Assembly (NCBI GenBank): GCA_963836375.1
Contig: CAWIJK010000002.1
Span: 620,001 to 684,000 of the forward strand
DNA length: 64,000 nt
Source: CAWIJK01 sp963836375
GTDB lineage: Bacteria > Actinomycetota > Acidimicrobiia > Acidimicrobiales > RAAP-2
Reading direction: 5' to 3'
Part shown: piece after piece, positions 16,680 to 24,961 of the stretch
Layout: every line of letters starts with the position of its first letter
Position numbering within the stretch: position 1 is the stretch's first letter
The notes under the pieces: model-generated
The model's input: the letters and a program-made list of their open reading frames with translations, nothing else
Database searches by the model: none
What the model was told of the DNA's origin: nothing
Program-made: the position numbers and the translations under genes

Positions 16680-17828
16680 TCACGGGCCCGACCCGGACCG
16701 GATCCACGCGGCGAAGAACGGGTCGTCGACCCGCCAGCCCTCGGGCCGCCGCACCAGGTGCTCGGACTGGGCCAGGGCGCTGAGGGTCTTTCTGACCGAG
16801 GTCGGATCGGCCAGGCCGACCGAGGTGGCGAAGGCCTGACTCCCGGTCGAGGCCACCGGAGGGGCGGCCAGGGCCACCATCACCCGGCGCTGGCCCGGCG
16901 AGAGGGCCTCGAAGCGCTCGGCGTAAGTCGACGCCTCGTGGTCGATCAGCTGGGCCATGCCGGCGTCGACGGCCTGCGAGTCGATGGTGGTCCGGGCCCG
17001 CAGGAAGCTCTCGAAGGCCAACTGTTGAATGTCGAAGGAGACCGGGCCGGCCAGCTCCACGAGGCGCCGGGCCACCGTGTCGTCGGCCAGGGGCTTGCGC
17101 CCGGCCCTGGCCCGGGCGGCCAGGAAGGGCACCCAGTCGGCTTCGGGGATCGGGCCGAGGGCGATGGTCTGGCACATGTTGTAGAGCGGCGCCCCGCGGT
17201 CGAAGACCAGGGCCTCCATGAGGTGGTGCCGGGAACCGGCCAGCATCATCGAGACGCTCGGGTGCTCGTCGGACAGGGCCTTGAGGAGCGAAGGGAGGTG
17301 GGGATCGAGGTCGGTCACGGCCTGGAACTCATCGAGGACGAGGACGGCGGGGCGCCGAGCGCCGATCTGGCCGAGGGCGCCGTAGACGTCGGCGATGACC
17401 GACTCGGCATCGGCGGCGCCCAGGGTTGGCCCGAAGGTGAAGGTGGGCGAGCCGTCCAGGGCGAACTGGACGGTGGGGGAGAGCCGGAAGCGGTGCACGA
17501 AGGCCGGCACTGTCTGTTTGAGACGGCTCCAGGGCCCGCCGGGGACGACATAGAGGCCGCGGAGCAGCGCGCCGACCAGGTTGGCCACGGTGCCGCACCG
17601 CAGCAGGTTGACCGACACGATCGCCGGTTGGAGCCTGCGGGCACCGAGGATCTCACAGGACCGCCCGATGAGCGACGACTTGCCGTAGCGACGAGGGGAC
17701 GAGAGGACGACGCTGACGTGGTTCTCGAGACGCGAGACCACCGCGGCCAGTTCGTCGGACCGACCGGTGAACTGGTCGCCAGTCACCGGTCCGCCGTAGT
17801 GGAAGGGGTTGGGGAGGTCCCGGGCCAT
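16680..17828 (-). CDS. AAA ATPase of the archaeal-type (ATPase_2) family
   Basis: A 382-residue P-loop NTPase. 'GGPVTGDQFTGRSDEL' opens the domain, Walker A is the variant 'SSPRRYGKSSLIGRS', Walker B is 'AVLVLDEFQAV', and 'MMLAGSRHHLME' is the sensor-1 region. The C-terminal 100 residues form a winged-helix-like domain ('SVRKTLSALAQSEHLVRRPEG'). Such ATPases are common in archaea and scattered in bacteria; no general role is established. It is a single-gene unit whose upstream region is AT-rich and contains four AGTAC repeats, unlike its GC-rich surroundings. This may reflect self-regulation or gene transfer. Confidence 0.85.
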   Translation of the reverse strand: MARDLPNPFHYGGPVTGDQFTGRSDELAAVVSRLENHVSVVLSSPRRYGKSSLIGRSCEILGARRLQPAIVSVNLLRCGTVANLVGALLRGLYVVPGGPWSRLKQTVPAFVHRFRLSPTVQFALDGSPTFTFGPTLGAADAESVIADVYGALGQIGARRPAVLVLDEFQAVTDLDPHLPSLLKALSDEHPSVSMMLAGSRHHLMEALVFDRGAPLYNMCQTIALGPIPEADWVPFLAARARAGRKPLADDTVARRLVELAGPVSFDIQQLAFESFLRARTTIDSQAVDAGMAQLIDHEASTYAERFEALSPGQRRVMVALAAPPVASTGSQAFATSVGLADPTSVRKTLSALAQSEHLVRRPEGWRVDDPFFAAWIRSGSGP

Positions 17829-17839
17829 CCCTCCAGTGT

Positions 17840-17881
17840 AGTACTTAGTACTGGACTATTAGAGACAGTACCAAAGAGTAC
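17840..17881 (-). promoter_or_regulatory. AT-rich promoter region with four AGTAC repeats
   Basis: AGTACT-T-AGTACT (17840-17852) is followed by AGTAC at 17867 and 17877. On the minus strand TTGGTA and TACTAA separated by 18 bases could be a -35/-10 pair, with the AGTACT palindromes over the -10. The repeats are certain; promoter and operator roles are inferred. The gene-free stretch 17829-18016 contains nothing else recognised. Confidence 0.45.
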
Positions 17882-18016
17882 AGTCCTGGCGACGGATCCG
17901 CCGCCCCCGCGCCGGCCTCGGGAGGCCGGGCCCGATGGCCCGGTCAGCCCCCCGTGGGGCCCCCAGGGGACCTTCGGCCCTAGGCGGTGCCCCGGGTCCC
18001 CCGTAGGGTGCCTCGT

Positions 18017-18223
18017 ATGGGCGTCTTGGCGGTGATGGTTCCGGGCGCGTGGGCCCTGGTGGGTGCCCTGGTGAACCTGAGCGGGCCGGGTCACTACCTC
18101 AACTGGGGCTGGGTCCACATCTCCTACGCCAATCTCACGGTCATCCTCCTCATGATCGTCGTCTTCGTGGCGGCGATCCTGATCCCGTTCCGCCGGCACA
18201 AGAGGAGTGGAACCGGTGACTGA
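18017..18223 (+). CDS. Small two-helix membrane protein of the cytochrome b module
   Basis: A 68-residue protein with two hydrophobic helices ('VLAVMVPGAWALVGALVNL' and 'NLTVILLMIVVFVAAILI') joined by a short aromatic loop, ending in a basic tail 'FRRHKRS'. The ATG at MGVLAVM is preferred to an upstream in-frame ATG because the hydrophobic segment begins there. It overlaps the cytochrome b gene by eight bases, so it is probably a small subunit or assembly factor. I do not recognise the family. Confidence 0.72.
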   Translation: MGVLAVMVPGAWALVGALVNLSGPGHYLNWGWVHISYANLTVILLMIVVFVAAILIPFRRHKRSGTGD

Positions 18224-18953
18224 CACCGCCGACGCCCCGCCGACAACCGACGGCGCGCCACCCAAGGCCCGACCCGAGGACGCCGGCCAGTGGACGGCCA
18301 AGCTCCGCAACGCGGCCGAGGGGGCCTTCCCCCCCGAGCGGATCATGCCGGACCGCCAGCCGGCCTATGTCGCCTCGTGGATCTACGTCTTCGGGGTCCT
18401 CACCGTCGCCGCCCTGACCATCGTGATCCTGACCGGGGTAATCCTGTCGATCATGGGCCCGTCGTGGTGGCACGTGTCATCGACCGGGCTGTTCGTCAAC
18501 TCCCTGCACCTGTGGAGCGTCGAGGCCTTCTTCTTCTTCATGGTCATCCACCTGTGGGGGAAGTTCTTCATGGCCGCCTGGCGGGGGAAGCGCCGGCTGA
18601 CGTGGGTCACCGGGGTCGTGGCCTTCGTGATCTCGGTGGCCGCCGCCTTCACCGGCTACCTCTCCCAGCAGAACTTCGACTCGCAGTGGATCGCCACCCA
18701 GGCCAAGGACGGCATCAACTCCACCGGGGCCGGCGCGGTCATGAACGTCTTGAACTTCGGGCAGATGCTGATGTGGCACATCGTGCTGCTGCCGATCGTG
18801 GTGGTCCTCTTGGCCGGATTCCACGTGCTGATGGTCCGACGCCGGGGGGTCGTCCCCCCGTTCGCCCCCAAGAACGCGCCGGCTCCCGAGGTCGTCCAGA
18901 CCGTTGTCGAGCCGACCGGCGCCGGGGCGGAGACCAAGAGCGTCCCCCTGTGA
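18216..18953 (+). CDS. Cytochrome b (N-terminal, four-helix diheme domain)
   Basis: A membrane diheme cytochrome b of 245 residues resembling the b6 half of a cytochrome bc complex. Helix B carries His-x13-His in 'LHLWSVEAFFFFMVIHLWG' and helix D carries His-x14-His in 'WHIVLLPIVVVLLAGFHVL'. The x14 spacing is b6-like. A 40-residue polar N-terminus and a cytoplasmic tail flank four helices. I start at GTG 18216, eight bases after AGAGGAG, not at GTG 18207. No Rieske protein or cytochrome c gene is adjacent, so its electron donor and acceptor are unknown. Confidence 0.88.
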   Translation: MTDTADAPPTTDGAPPKARPEDAGQWTAKLRNAAEGAFPPERIMPDRQPAYVASWIYVFGVLTVAALTIVILTGVILSIMGPSWWHVSSTGLFVNSLHLWSVEAFFFFMVIHLWGKFFMAAWRGKRRLTWVTGVVAFVISVAAAFTGYLSQQNFDSQWIATQAKDGINSTGAGAVMNVLNFGQMLMWHIVLLPIVVVLLAGFHVLMVRRRGVVPPFAPKNAPAPEVVQTVVEPTGAGAETKSVPL

Positions 18954-19969
18954 GCCGACCGCGCAAGTTCAAGCCGGACCGCGACGTCGCCGAGTGGCAC
19001 GGACGCTACGAGCCGTACGACATCGTCAAGGAATTCGTCATCGCCTTCTTGGTGGTGGCCGTCCTGGTCGTCGGCCTGGCCATCGTCTTCTCCTCGCCCG
19101 ACGACCATCCGGTGACGGTGAAGAGCTGGTCCACCAACGACCCGGTCGACTTCGCCCAGACGGCGATCACCGAGCTCGACGGGACCAGCCCCACCGCGAC
19201 CTACGGGCCGCCCTACAACAACACCGCCGGGTCCAGCCAGTCGATCGGCCCGTTCTCACCCGAGACCTGGGCCGGCGTGCACCACCCGGTGAACACGGCC
19301 CAAGACGACGTGCTGGGCCCGCTGGGCACGTTGCCGAACCGTCCCGACGTCCAGGCGGCCGTCGCCCAGTACAACGCGGCGTCGCCAGCCCAGCAGCAAC
19401 GGTGGACCGCCGCCTACGAGAAGGCGGTCGCCAACGCCAAGTTCTCCAATGGCCGGCTGGTGGTCCCGGCGGGCAACTACGGGCCGGTCGGGCTCATGAT
19501 CGACTCGCTCACCGCCATGGCCCGCAGCGGGGCGCTCGACGGTGCGTTGCTGGCGTCGCGCCAGTTTTACGGGACCGACTACACCAAGCCGCTCTTGTTC
19601 ATCGCCGACGGGACCTACCTGGCCAACCTGGCCGGAGCCGAGCACCTCCAGGGCGACCAGTGGGGGATGATGAACGAGACGGGCAACTACCCGGGTCAGG
19701 CCTGGTTGTGGCTCTACACGTTCTGGTACCAGATCCCCCCGTTCTCCACCTCGTCGAGCGGGGACCTCCAGGTCTGGGTGGTCATGATGTTCCTCACCCT
19801 CGTCCTGGCCCTGCTCCCGTTCATTCCCGGCCTGCGGTCGGTACCGAGGTGGACCCGGGTCTACCGGTTGATCTGGCGCCAGTACTACCGGGAGGTCGAG
19901 GGGAGCGGGACCGGGCCCGGCACCGTCGGTGCCGGGGCCGCCGAGCCGAGGGCGCCCGTCGGCGTCTGA
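18950..19969 (+). CDS. Two-helix membrane protein with large external domain, partner of cytochrome b
   Basis: A 339-residue protein from a GTG overlapping the cytochrome b stop by four bases. It has a short cytoplasmic N-terminus ('DIVKEFVIAF'), one helix ('FLVVAVLVVGLAIVF'), an extracytoplasmic region of about 230 residues rich in Asn, Gln and Tyr, then a second helix ('VWVVMMFLTLVLALLPFIPG') and an Arg-rich tail. No CxxCH heme site and no Rieske ligands are present. The last helix vaguely recalls the C-terminal part of subunit IV. Obligate coupling with cytochrome b suggests one complex. Function unknown. Confidence 0.78.
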   Translation: MSRPRKFKPDRDVAEWHGRYEPYDIVKEFVIAFLVVAVLVVGLAIVFSSPDDHPVTVKSWSTNDPVDFAQTAITELDGTSPTATYGPPYNNTAGSSQSIGPFSPETWAGVHHPVNTAQDDVLGPLGTLPNRPDVQAAVAQYNAASPAQQQRWTAAYEKAVANAKFSNGRLVVPAGNYGPVGLMIDSLTAMARSGALDGALLASRQFYGTDYTKPLLFIADGTYLANLAGAEHLQGDQWGMMNETGNYPGQAWLWLYTFWYQIPPFSTSSSGDLQVWVVMMFLTLVLALLPFIPGLRSVPRWTRVYRLIWRQYYREVEGSGTGPGTVGAGAAEPRAPVGV

Positions 19970-19994
19970 GCCGGGCGTCGGTCGGGCGGCGGGG

Positions 19995-20447
19995 TCAGGC
20001 GCCCCCCGGCTCCTCGTGGGCTGCCGGGGACGGGACGACGAGGACCGGGCAGTGGGCGTGGTGGGTGCAGTATTGGCTGACCGACCCGAGCAGCAGGCTG
20101 GTGAAGCCGCCGAGTCCCCGCGAGCCCACCACGAGGAGATCGGCGCCCTTGCTCGCCGCCACCAGGGCGAGGGCCGGAGCCTTGTTCTCGATGTGGGGCT
20201 CGAGCCGGACCTCGGGCGCCGCCTCGGTCACCGTGGCCACCGCGTCCTGCATGATCTTGGACGTGACGGCCTCGTAGTCGGTGGGGGAGGGCGGGAGCCC
20301 GTAGGGGGCCACGGTCGCCGGGAAGACCCAGCAGCACACCATCTCGAGCACCGATCCGGTGCTCCGTGCGTGGGCCGCGGCCCACTCGAGCGCTCGGAGC
20401 GAGCCCTCTGACCCGTCGACGCCCACAACGATGCGCCCCGCCGGCAT
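19995..20447 (-). CDS. Universal stress protein (UspA family)
   Basis: A 150-residue cytoplasmic protein with 'RIVVGVDGSEGSLRALEWA' at the start and the ATP-binding loop 'GSRGLGGFTSLLLGSVSQY' near the end, matching the G-2x-G-9x-G-S/T motif of ATP-binding Usp proteins. 'HCPVLVVP' closes the fold. I chose ATG 20447 (MPAGR); GTG 20471 is an alternative adding eight residues. It is a single gene, transcribed toward the cytochrome b module. Such proteins bind ATP and are often induced by hypoxia or stress; here no regulatory site is seen. Confidence 0.9.
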   Translation of the reverse strand: MPAGRIVVGVDGSEGSLRALEWAAAHARSTGSVLEMVCCWVFPATVAPYGLPPSPTDYEAVTSKIMQDAVATVTEAAPEVRLEPHIENKAPALALVAASKGADLLVVGSRGLGGFTSLLLGSVSQYCTHHAHCPVLVVPSPAAHEEPGGA

Positions 20448-20610
20448 CGGGCCTCGCCCGTCGTCACCCACCCCAGCCCACCTCCGTTCGCACCCCCGGC
20501 ACGGCCCATGGCGACCCGATGGCCGACGATGCGCCCGACGGTACTCGGGGAACCGGCCGGACGCCGTCGCGACGTCGGGCGCATCGTCGGCCAGGTCCTA
20601 GCATCTCGGG

Positions 20611-21744
20611 GTGGCGGTTGTGGGCCCCGAGGGACATTGCGACCCGGCCTTCACGCCGGTCGCCGAGGCCTTCTGGTCCAACTTCACCGAGCGAGAAGAG
20701 ATCGGGGCTTCGGTCGCCCTGAGCGTCGGGGGCCGCATGGTGGTCGACCTCTGGGGCGGCTCGGCCTCGGCCGGCCGGGCCTGGGCCGCCGACACCCTCG
20801 TGGACGTCTTCTCCGTGGGCAAGGCGATGGTGGCGGTGGCCCTCTTGGTGCTCGTCGAGCGGGGTCGGCTGGCGTTCGATGATCCGGTGGCCCGGCACTG
20901 GCCCGAGTTCGCCGCCGCCGCCAAGGGCTCGGTCAGTGTCGCCCAACTGCTCAGCCATCAAGGCGGTTTGCCCGGGATCCGCCGGCCCCTCCCGGCCGAC
21001 GCCATGTACCGCTGGGATCTCATGTGCGGCGCGCTGGCGGCCGAGGAGCCGTGGTGGGAGCCCGGCACGGCCCACGGCTACCACGTCAACACCCTGGGCT
21101 TCTTGGGGGGGGAGCTCGTTCGCCGGGTGAGTGGGCAGCCCTTCGCCCGTTTCTTCGCCACCGAGGTGGCCGGACCGGTTGCCGCCGATTTCCATTTCGG
21201 ACTCGTCCCAGCAGAGATGGCCAGAGCGGCCGACTTCGAGTTCCCGCCCGCCCCGGCCGAGTGGGCCACCAGTTCGCGGGACGACGCCTTCACCCGCCTC
21301 TACGCCAACCCCCCGGGGCTCTCGGGTATCGGCACGGTCAACACCGCGGCGTGGCGGGCGGCGGTGCACCCGTCGACCAACGGGCACGCCAACGCCCGGG
21401 CGGTGGCCCGCGTCTACGCCGCCCTGGTCGACCAGGGCCGATCGGGCGGCGTCGCGCTCCTGGGCCCGGGCACCCTCGAGGCGGCGACCACCGAGCTCGT
21501 GGCGGGACCCGATCGGGTCCTCGAACGCAGCTCCCGCTTCGGCTTCGGGTTCCAGCTGCCGGAGCCCGACCGGCCCCTGGGCCCCGGTCCTTCGAGCTTC
21601 GGCCACTTCGGGGCGGGCGGTTCTCTCGGCATGGGCGACCCGGAGGCCGAGCTCGCCTTCGGCTACGTCATGAACCGCTTCGGTCACCGATGGCAGGACC
21701 CGAGGAACCAGGTGCTCCTCGCCGCCGCCTACTCCTGCCTGTAG
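20611..21744 (+). CDS. Serine hydrolase, beta-lactamase family (class C/EstB-like)
   Basis: A 377-residue enzyme with the penicillin-binding fold. The catalytic S-x-x-K is 'FSVGKAM', the second motif Y-x-N is 'GYHVNTLGF', and the third is 'FGHFGAGGSLG', where H-x-G replaces K-T-G as in EstB-type esterases. 'LLSHQGGLPGI' is a typical family motif. No signal peptide is visible, so it is probably cytoplasmic and more likely an esterase than an antibiotic-resistance enzyme. The GTG start lies a short distance upstream of the conserved core. It is a single gene. Confidence 0.9.
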   Translation: MAVVGPEGHCDPAFTPVAEAFWSNFTEREEIGASVALSVGGRMVVDLWGGSASAGRAWAADTLVDVFSVGKAMVAVALLVLVERGRLAFDDPVARHWPEFAAAAKGSVSVAQLLSHQGGLPGIRRPLPADAMYRWDLMCGALAAEEPWWEPGTAHGYHVNTLGFLGGELVRRVSGQPFARFFATEVAGPVAADFHFGLVPAEMARAADFEFPPAPAEWATSSRDDAFTRLYANPPGLSGIGTVNTAAWRAAVHPSTNGHANARAVARVYAALVDQGRSGGVALLGPGTLEAATTELVAGPDRVLERSSRFGFGFQLPEPDRPLGPGPSSFGHFGAGGSLGMGDPEAELAFGYVMNRFGHRWQDPRNQVLLAAAYSCL

Positions 21745-21784
21745 GGCGCCTCGCCATGGCGCGCAGTGGTGGGGGAGGGCCGAG

Positions 21785-23758
21785 CTACGAGGAGGCGGCG
21801 GCCATGCCGACGATCGGCTTGTTGAGGGTCATCCCCCCGGTCGAGCCGAAGAAACCGGCGTCGCCGTAATTGAAGATGCCCCCGTCCGCCGCGACCAGCC
21901 AGTAGCCCTGACCGTCCGCCGTCCCCGCCATGCCGACGATCGGCTTGTTGAGGGTCATCCCCCCGGTCGAGCCGAAGAAACCGGCGTCGCCGTAATTGAA
22001 GATGCCCCCGTCCGCCGCGACCAGCCAGTAGCCCAGCCCGTCGGCGCTCGGTGCCATGCCGACCACCGGGGAGTTCAGGGTCATCGCCGCGGCCGAGCCG
22101 TAGAAGACGGCGTCGCCGAAGGCGAAGATGCCCCCGTCGGCGCCGATCAGCCAGTAGCCGTGGCCGTCAGCGGTGGTGGCGATGCCCACGATCGGTTTGT
22201 TGAGGGTCAGGCCCCCGAGGGAGCCGTAGAAGCCGGCGTCGCCGTAGTTGAAGATCCCCCCGTCCGAGCCCACCAGCCAGTAGCCGTGGCCGTCCGGCGT
22301 CACGGCCATCCCCACCATCGGCGCGTTGAGGGTGATGGCCCCGGTCGATCCGTAGAAGGCGGCGTCGCCGTAGCAGAAGATCCCGCCGTCGGAGCCCACC
22401 AGCCAGTAGCCGTGCCGATCCGGGGTCGCCGCCATGGCCACCATCGGCGCATTGAGGGTGATGGCTCCGGTCGACCCGTAGAAGAGGGCATCGCCATAGC
22501 TGAAGATGCCCCCGTCGGAGGCCACCAGCCAGTAGCCGCCCTGAAGGGTGGGACCGACCATTCCGAGCGTCGACTGTGTGGTCGGGCCCGCGACGCTGGT
22601 GCTCGATCCGACGGCGTTGCAGGCCGACGAGATGCAGCTGATTCCGGAGAGCTCGACGGGGCCGAACGGCAGGTTCGGCGTCGGGGCCGACTCGATCCGC
22701 CAGGCCGAGCCGCCAACCCAGTCGGCGACGAGCGTCGAGCTGGTGCTGGCGGCCCCCTGGGAGCCGACCGCCGTACAGCCGGTGCCGCTCGAGCAGGTCA
22801 CCCCCGAGAGCGTGCTGGGCGATTGGGCCCCGTTGAGGGCGATGGCCGTGAATTGCTGCCCGTTCCACCACTGGCCGTAGCCGGTCATGGCACCACCGGC
22901 GGGGTACTCGCCGACGGCCATGCACGAGACGGTGGTGGTACACGACACCGATGTCAGCTGAGCCGGGCCACTGGCGGTGATCGAGCTGGGGGGTGTGGTC
23001 GCGACTACGCCCCAGGCGTTGGAGCTCCAATGCTCGGCCAGGGCCCCGCCGGGTCCCTGCCACTGCCCGACTGCCAGACAGTCGGTGGGGGTCGCGCAGG
23101 AGACGGCGTTGAGGGTCTCTTGGGATCCGACTGCCACGACCGAGGTGTCGGTCCAGCCAGAGCCGTTCCAGGTCATGGCGAGGCCCTGGGGCGTGCCCCC
23201 CAGTCCCTCCCACGACCCGACAGCCATGCAGAACGAAGTCGACTGGCACGAGACGCCGTAGAGTTGGCCTCGGAAGCCGCTCGGGGGTAGCGGGAAGGCC
23301 GGGTTGGCGTACTGCAGCGACCACGTTGAGCCGTTCCACAGCTCGGCGAAGGGTCGGCTCGTCGGCTCGTTGCCCCCCGTGTAGCCGACCGCCAGACAGA
23401 ACGAGGAGCTCGCGCACGACACGGCGGTCAGCGGCGAGTCGGTGTCGTCGGGCGGGTTGGGTGCGGCCGAGATGCTCCAGGCGGTGCCGTTCCACTCCTC
23501 GATAAGACCCTGGGTCAGGCCGGTTCCGTTGTTCCAGCTGCCCACCGCCATGCAGAAGCTGGTCCCGGCGCACGAGACCGAGGCAAGACTGCTGTTCAGT
23601 GCGGGGCTTGGCTGATTGGGCGTCGGGACGACCGTCCACGACATCGGTCCGGCCGATGCGGGGGGCGTCGCCACCCCGGCGGCGACGAGCACCGACGCTC
23701 CCAGGGCGAAGGCCCCGACCCACGGGAGACGCCGCCGGATCTGGTCACCAACACCCAT
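21785..23758 (-). CDS. Secreted repeat protein with N-terminal 'SCxxxxFCxAVG' repeats and C-terminal 42-residue repeats
   Basis: A 657-residue exported protein of unknown function. A signal peptide ('RRRLPWVGAFALGASVLVAAG') precedes about seven copies of a Cys-rich motif ('VSCAGTSFCMAVGSW', 'VSCASSSFCLAVGYT') spaced 45-60 residues apart, probably blades stabilised by disulfides. From about residue 400 to the end there are six full copies plus one partial copy of a 42-residue repeat with core 'GYWLVGSDGGIF.YGDA.FYGS'. Both repeat types suggest a beta-propeller-like surface protein. The 42-residue repeat is frequent in Acidimicrobiia. No sorting signal or C-terminal anchor is seen, and no enzymatic motif. 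Confidence 0.85.
   Translation of the reverse strand: MGVGDQIRRRLPWVGAFALGASVLVAAGVATPPASAGPMSWTVVPTPNQPSPALNSSLASVSCAGTSFCMAVGSWNNGTGLTQGLIEEWNGTAWSISAAPNPPDDTDSPLTAVSCASSSFCLAVGYTGGNEPTSRPFAELWNGSTWSLQYANPAFPLPPSGFRGQLYGVSCQSTSFCMAVGSWEGLGGTPQGLAMTWNGSGWTDTSVVAVGSQETLNAVSCATPTDCLAVGQWQGPGGALAEHWSSNAWGVVATTPPSSITASGPAQLTSVSCTTTVSCMAVGEYPAGGAMTGYGQWWNGQQFTAIALNGAQSPSTLSGVTCSSGTGCTAVGSQGAASTSSTLVADWVGGSAWRIESAPTPNLPFGPVELSGISCISSACNAVGSSTSVAGPTTQSTLGMVGPTLQGGYWLVASDGGIFSYGDALFYGSTGAITLNAPMVAMAATPDRHGYWLVGSDGGIFCYGDAAFYGSTGAITLNAPMVGMAVTPDGHGYWLVGSDGGIFNYGDAGFYGSLGGLTLNKPIVGIATTADGHGYWLIGADGGIFAFGDAVFYGSAAAMTLNSPVVGMAPSADGLGYWLVAADGGIFNYGDAGFFGSTGGMTLNKPIVGMAGTADGQGYWLVAADGGIFNYGDAGFFGSTGGMTLNKPIVGMAAASS
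21801..22556. repeat. Coding tandem repeat, six units of 126 bp
   Basis: Units begin at 21801, 21927, 22053, 22179, 22305 and 22431, an exact 126-nt period (42 codons). The first two units are nearly identical at the DNA level for about 110 bases; the others have drifted. The recent duplication lies at the 3' end of the gene, so copy number may vary between strains and assemblies may collapse here. Confidence 0.92.
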
Positions 23759-23946
23759 GAGTCACCTCCCGCCGGTGCCACCGCACCCTCGGTCCGCACG
23801 CTAGTGCCGTGGCCCCCGTCGTCGGTCGATGCCCAAGGAAGAAGCAGGCCCCTCCCGGTCCGACGCCGTCCCCGATCGACCGGCGGAAGGGCCGGGGCCC
23901 AGCTGGCTCCACCTCCCGTTGTCACGGGCCAAATATGCTGTGCCCC

Positions 23947-24480
23947 ATGACGCTCGACCCCCCGGCAGGTCCGCAGAGCGCCCCGCCAGTCACCGCCCCG
24001 GCGAGCCCGGGCCCGACTGCTCCGGCGCCGGCCGGGAACGGCACCGAGGGGGCCGGCACCAGCGAGACCGACCCGATTCCCACCAAAAAGTGGAAGTGGG
24101 CCGTCTTCATTATTGTGCTTGTGGTCATCATCGCCTTGGTGATCGCGTTCTTCGATGGCGTTCGTCACTGGATCGCGCTGCACACCGGAACGCTCCACGG
24201 CGGACCGGACCTGTACTACAACTTCTGGTCTGGGTTCGGCGCTGACCTGGGTGAGGCGACGCTCATTAGCGCCGTCGGGCTCGGCGTTTACACGGGCGTC
24301 CGGAAGGTCAATTGTCACACCAAGGGTTGTTGGCGGATCGGCCATCACCAGCTGGAGGGGACCCCTTACATCCTCTGCCGCCACCACCATCCGTCGGTGC
24401 CGACCAAGGGCGCCTCGCACGGTCACATCCTCGAGCAGCATCGCAAGTACAAAGAAGCCCAGGCGGCCAAGGGGGCGTAG
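23947..24480 (+). CDS. Hypothetical membrane protein with Cys/His-rich C-terminus
   Basis: A 177-residue protein. Residues 1-45 are Pro/Ala/Thr-rich, a strong membrane helix follows ('WAVFIIVLVVIIALVIAFF'), then a second weaker hydrophobic stretch ('GEATLISAVGLGVYTGV'), and a C-terminal 50 residues with 'NCHTKGCWRIGHHQLEGTPY' and 'LCRHHHPSVP', which could bind zinc. Codon use is less GC-biased than the neighbours. Similar Cys/His tails occur in actinobacterial and phage-borne proteins of unknown role. The start ATG at MTLDPPAG is the first in a clear coding context. It is the last gene before the dif-like region. Confidence 0.72.
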   Translation: MTLDPPAGPQSAPPVTAPASPGPTAPAPAGNGTEGAGTSETDPIPTKKWKWAVFIIVLVVIIALVIAFFDGVRHWIALHTGTLHGGPDLYYNFWSGFGADLGEATLISAVGLGVYTGVRKVNCHTKGCWRIGHHQLEGTPYILCRHHHPSVPTKGASHGHILEQHRKYKEAQAAKGA

Positions 24481-24722
24481 GGAGGCCGGACGCTCGATCC
24501 CGCATCGAGCGGACCTCGGGGGAGCGGTCGCGGGCCCGTACGGTCGACTCGATCATCGCTGTCCTCGTTGCCCTGGGAACTGGTCAGTCGGCCAGGCACC
24601 AGACCGACGCGCCAGCGCCGGAAACGCGTTGTGGTGGCCGACCCGCACGACAGGCCCCATCGACCAGACCTGTCTGCCCGTGAGGGATCGCCGGGGCGCG
24701 CTGCGAGCCTCCCAGAACCGTT

Positions 24723-24750
24723 ACTTTACATAATGTACATTATCGGCGGT
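24723..24750 (-). other. dif: Putative dif site (XerC/XerD recombination site)
   Basis: The 28-bp site has the 11-6-11 layout of dif: on the plus strand ACTTTACATAA (XerD arm complement), spacer TGTACA, TTATCGGCGGT (XerC arm complement). Read on the minus strand the XerD arm is TTATGTAAAGT, differing by one base from the B. subtilis arm TTATGTAAACT. About 20 of 28 bases match E. coli dif. Known role: XerC/XerD, activated by FtsK, resolve chromosome dimers here at the terminus. The gene-free setting supports the call. Confidence 0.8.
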
Positions 24751-24944
24751 CTAGGGGGCGCCGGAGTGAGCACCACCGTCGGTGGCAAAGACCTTCCCCA
24801 CCGAGGGCCGGGCCCTGTTCAGTGCCGTTTCCTCTCGACGAACTCGATGGCGGCGCTCCCCTGAAAGTCGCCGGGATCGACCGGCGTTCGCCGTGACGGG
24901 CAAGACCGCATCGAGTCGGTCTCGGGTTGGTGCTCAGGGATGTA

Positions 24945-24961
24945 ACGTCACCGTGACGATA
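24945..24961. promoter_or_regulatory. Inverted repeat ACGTCACCGTGACGATA, copy 1
   Basis: CGTCAC-C-GTGACG is a perfect inverted repeat. The surrounding 17 bases are identical to those at 25377, 432 bp away. It lies about 200 bp from the dif-like site with no gene next to it. It may bind a regulator or a terminus-organising protein; the function is unknown. Confidence 0.5.

Noticed and set aside
21801..22556. CRISPR or intergenic repeat
   Set aside because: The period is 126 nt, in frame with a secreted protein, and encodes 42-residue units.
24730..24743. ATAATGTACATTAT palindrome read as a Fur- or repressor-type operator
   Set aside because: The palindrome is the central part of a 28-bp element with 11-6-11 dif architecture, which explains more of the sequence; no start codon lies close by.
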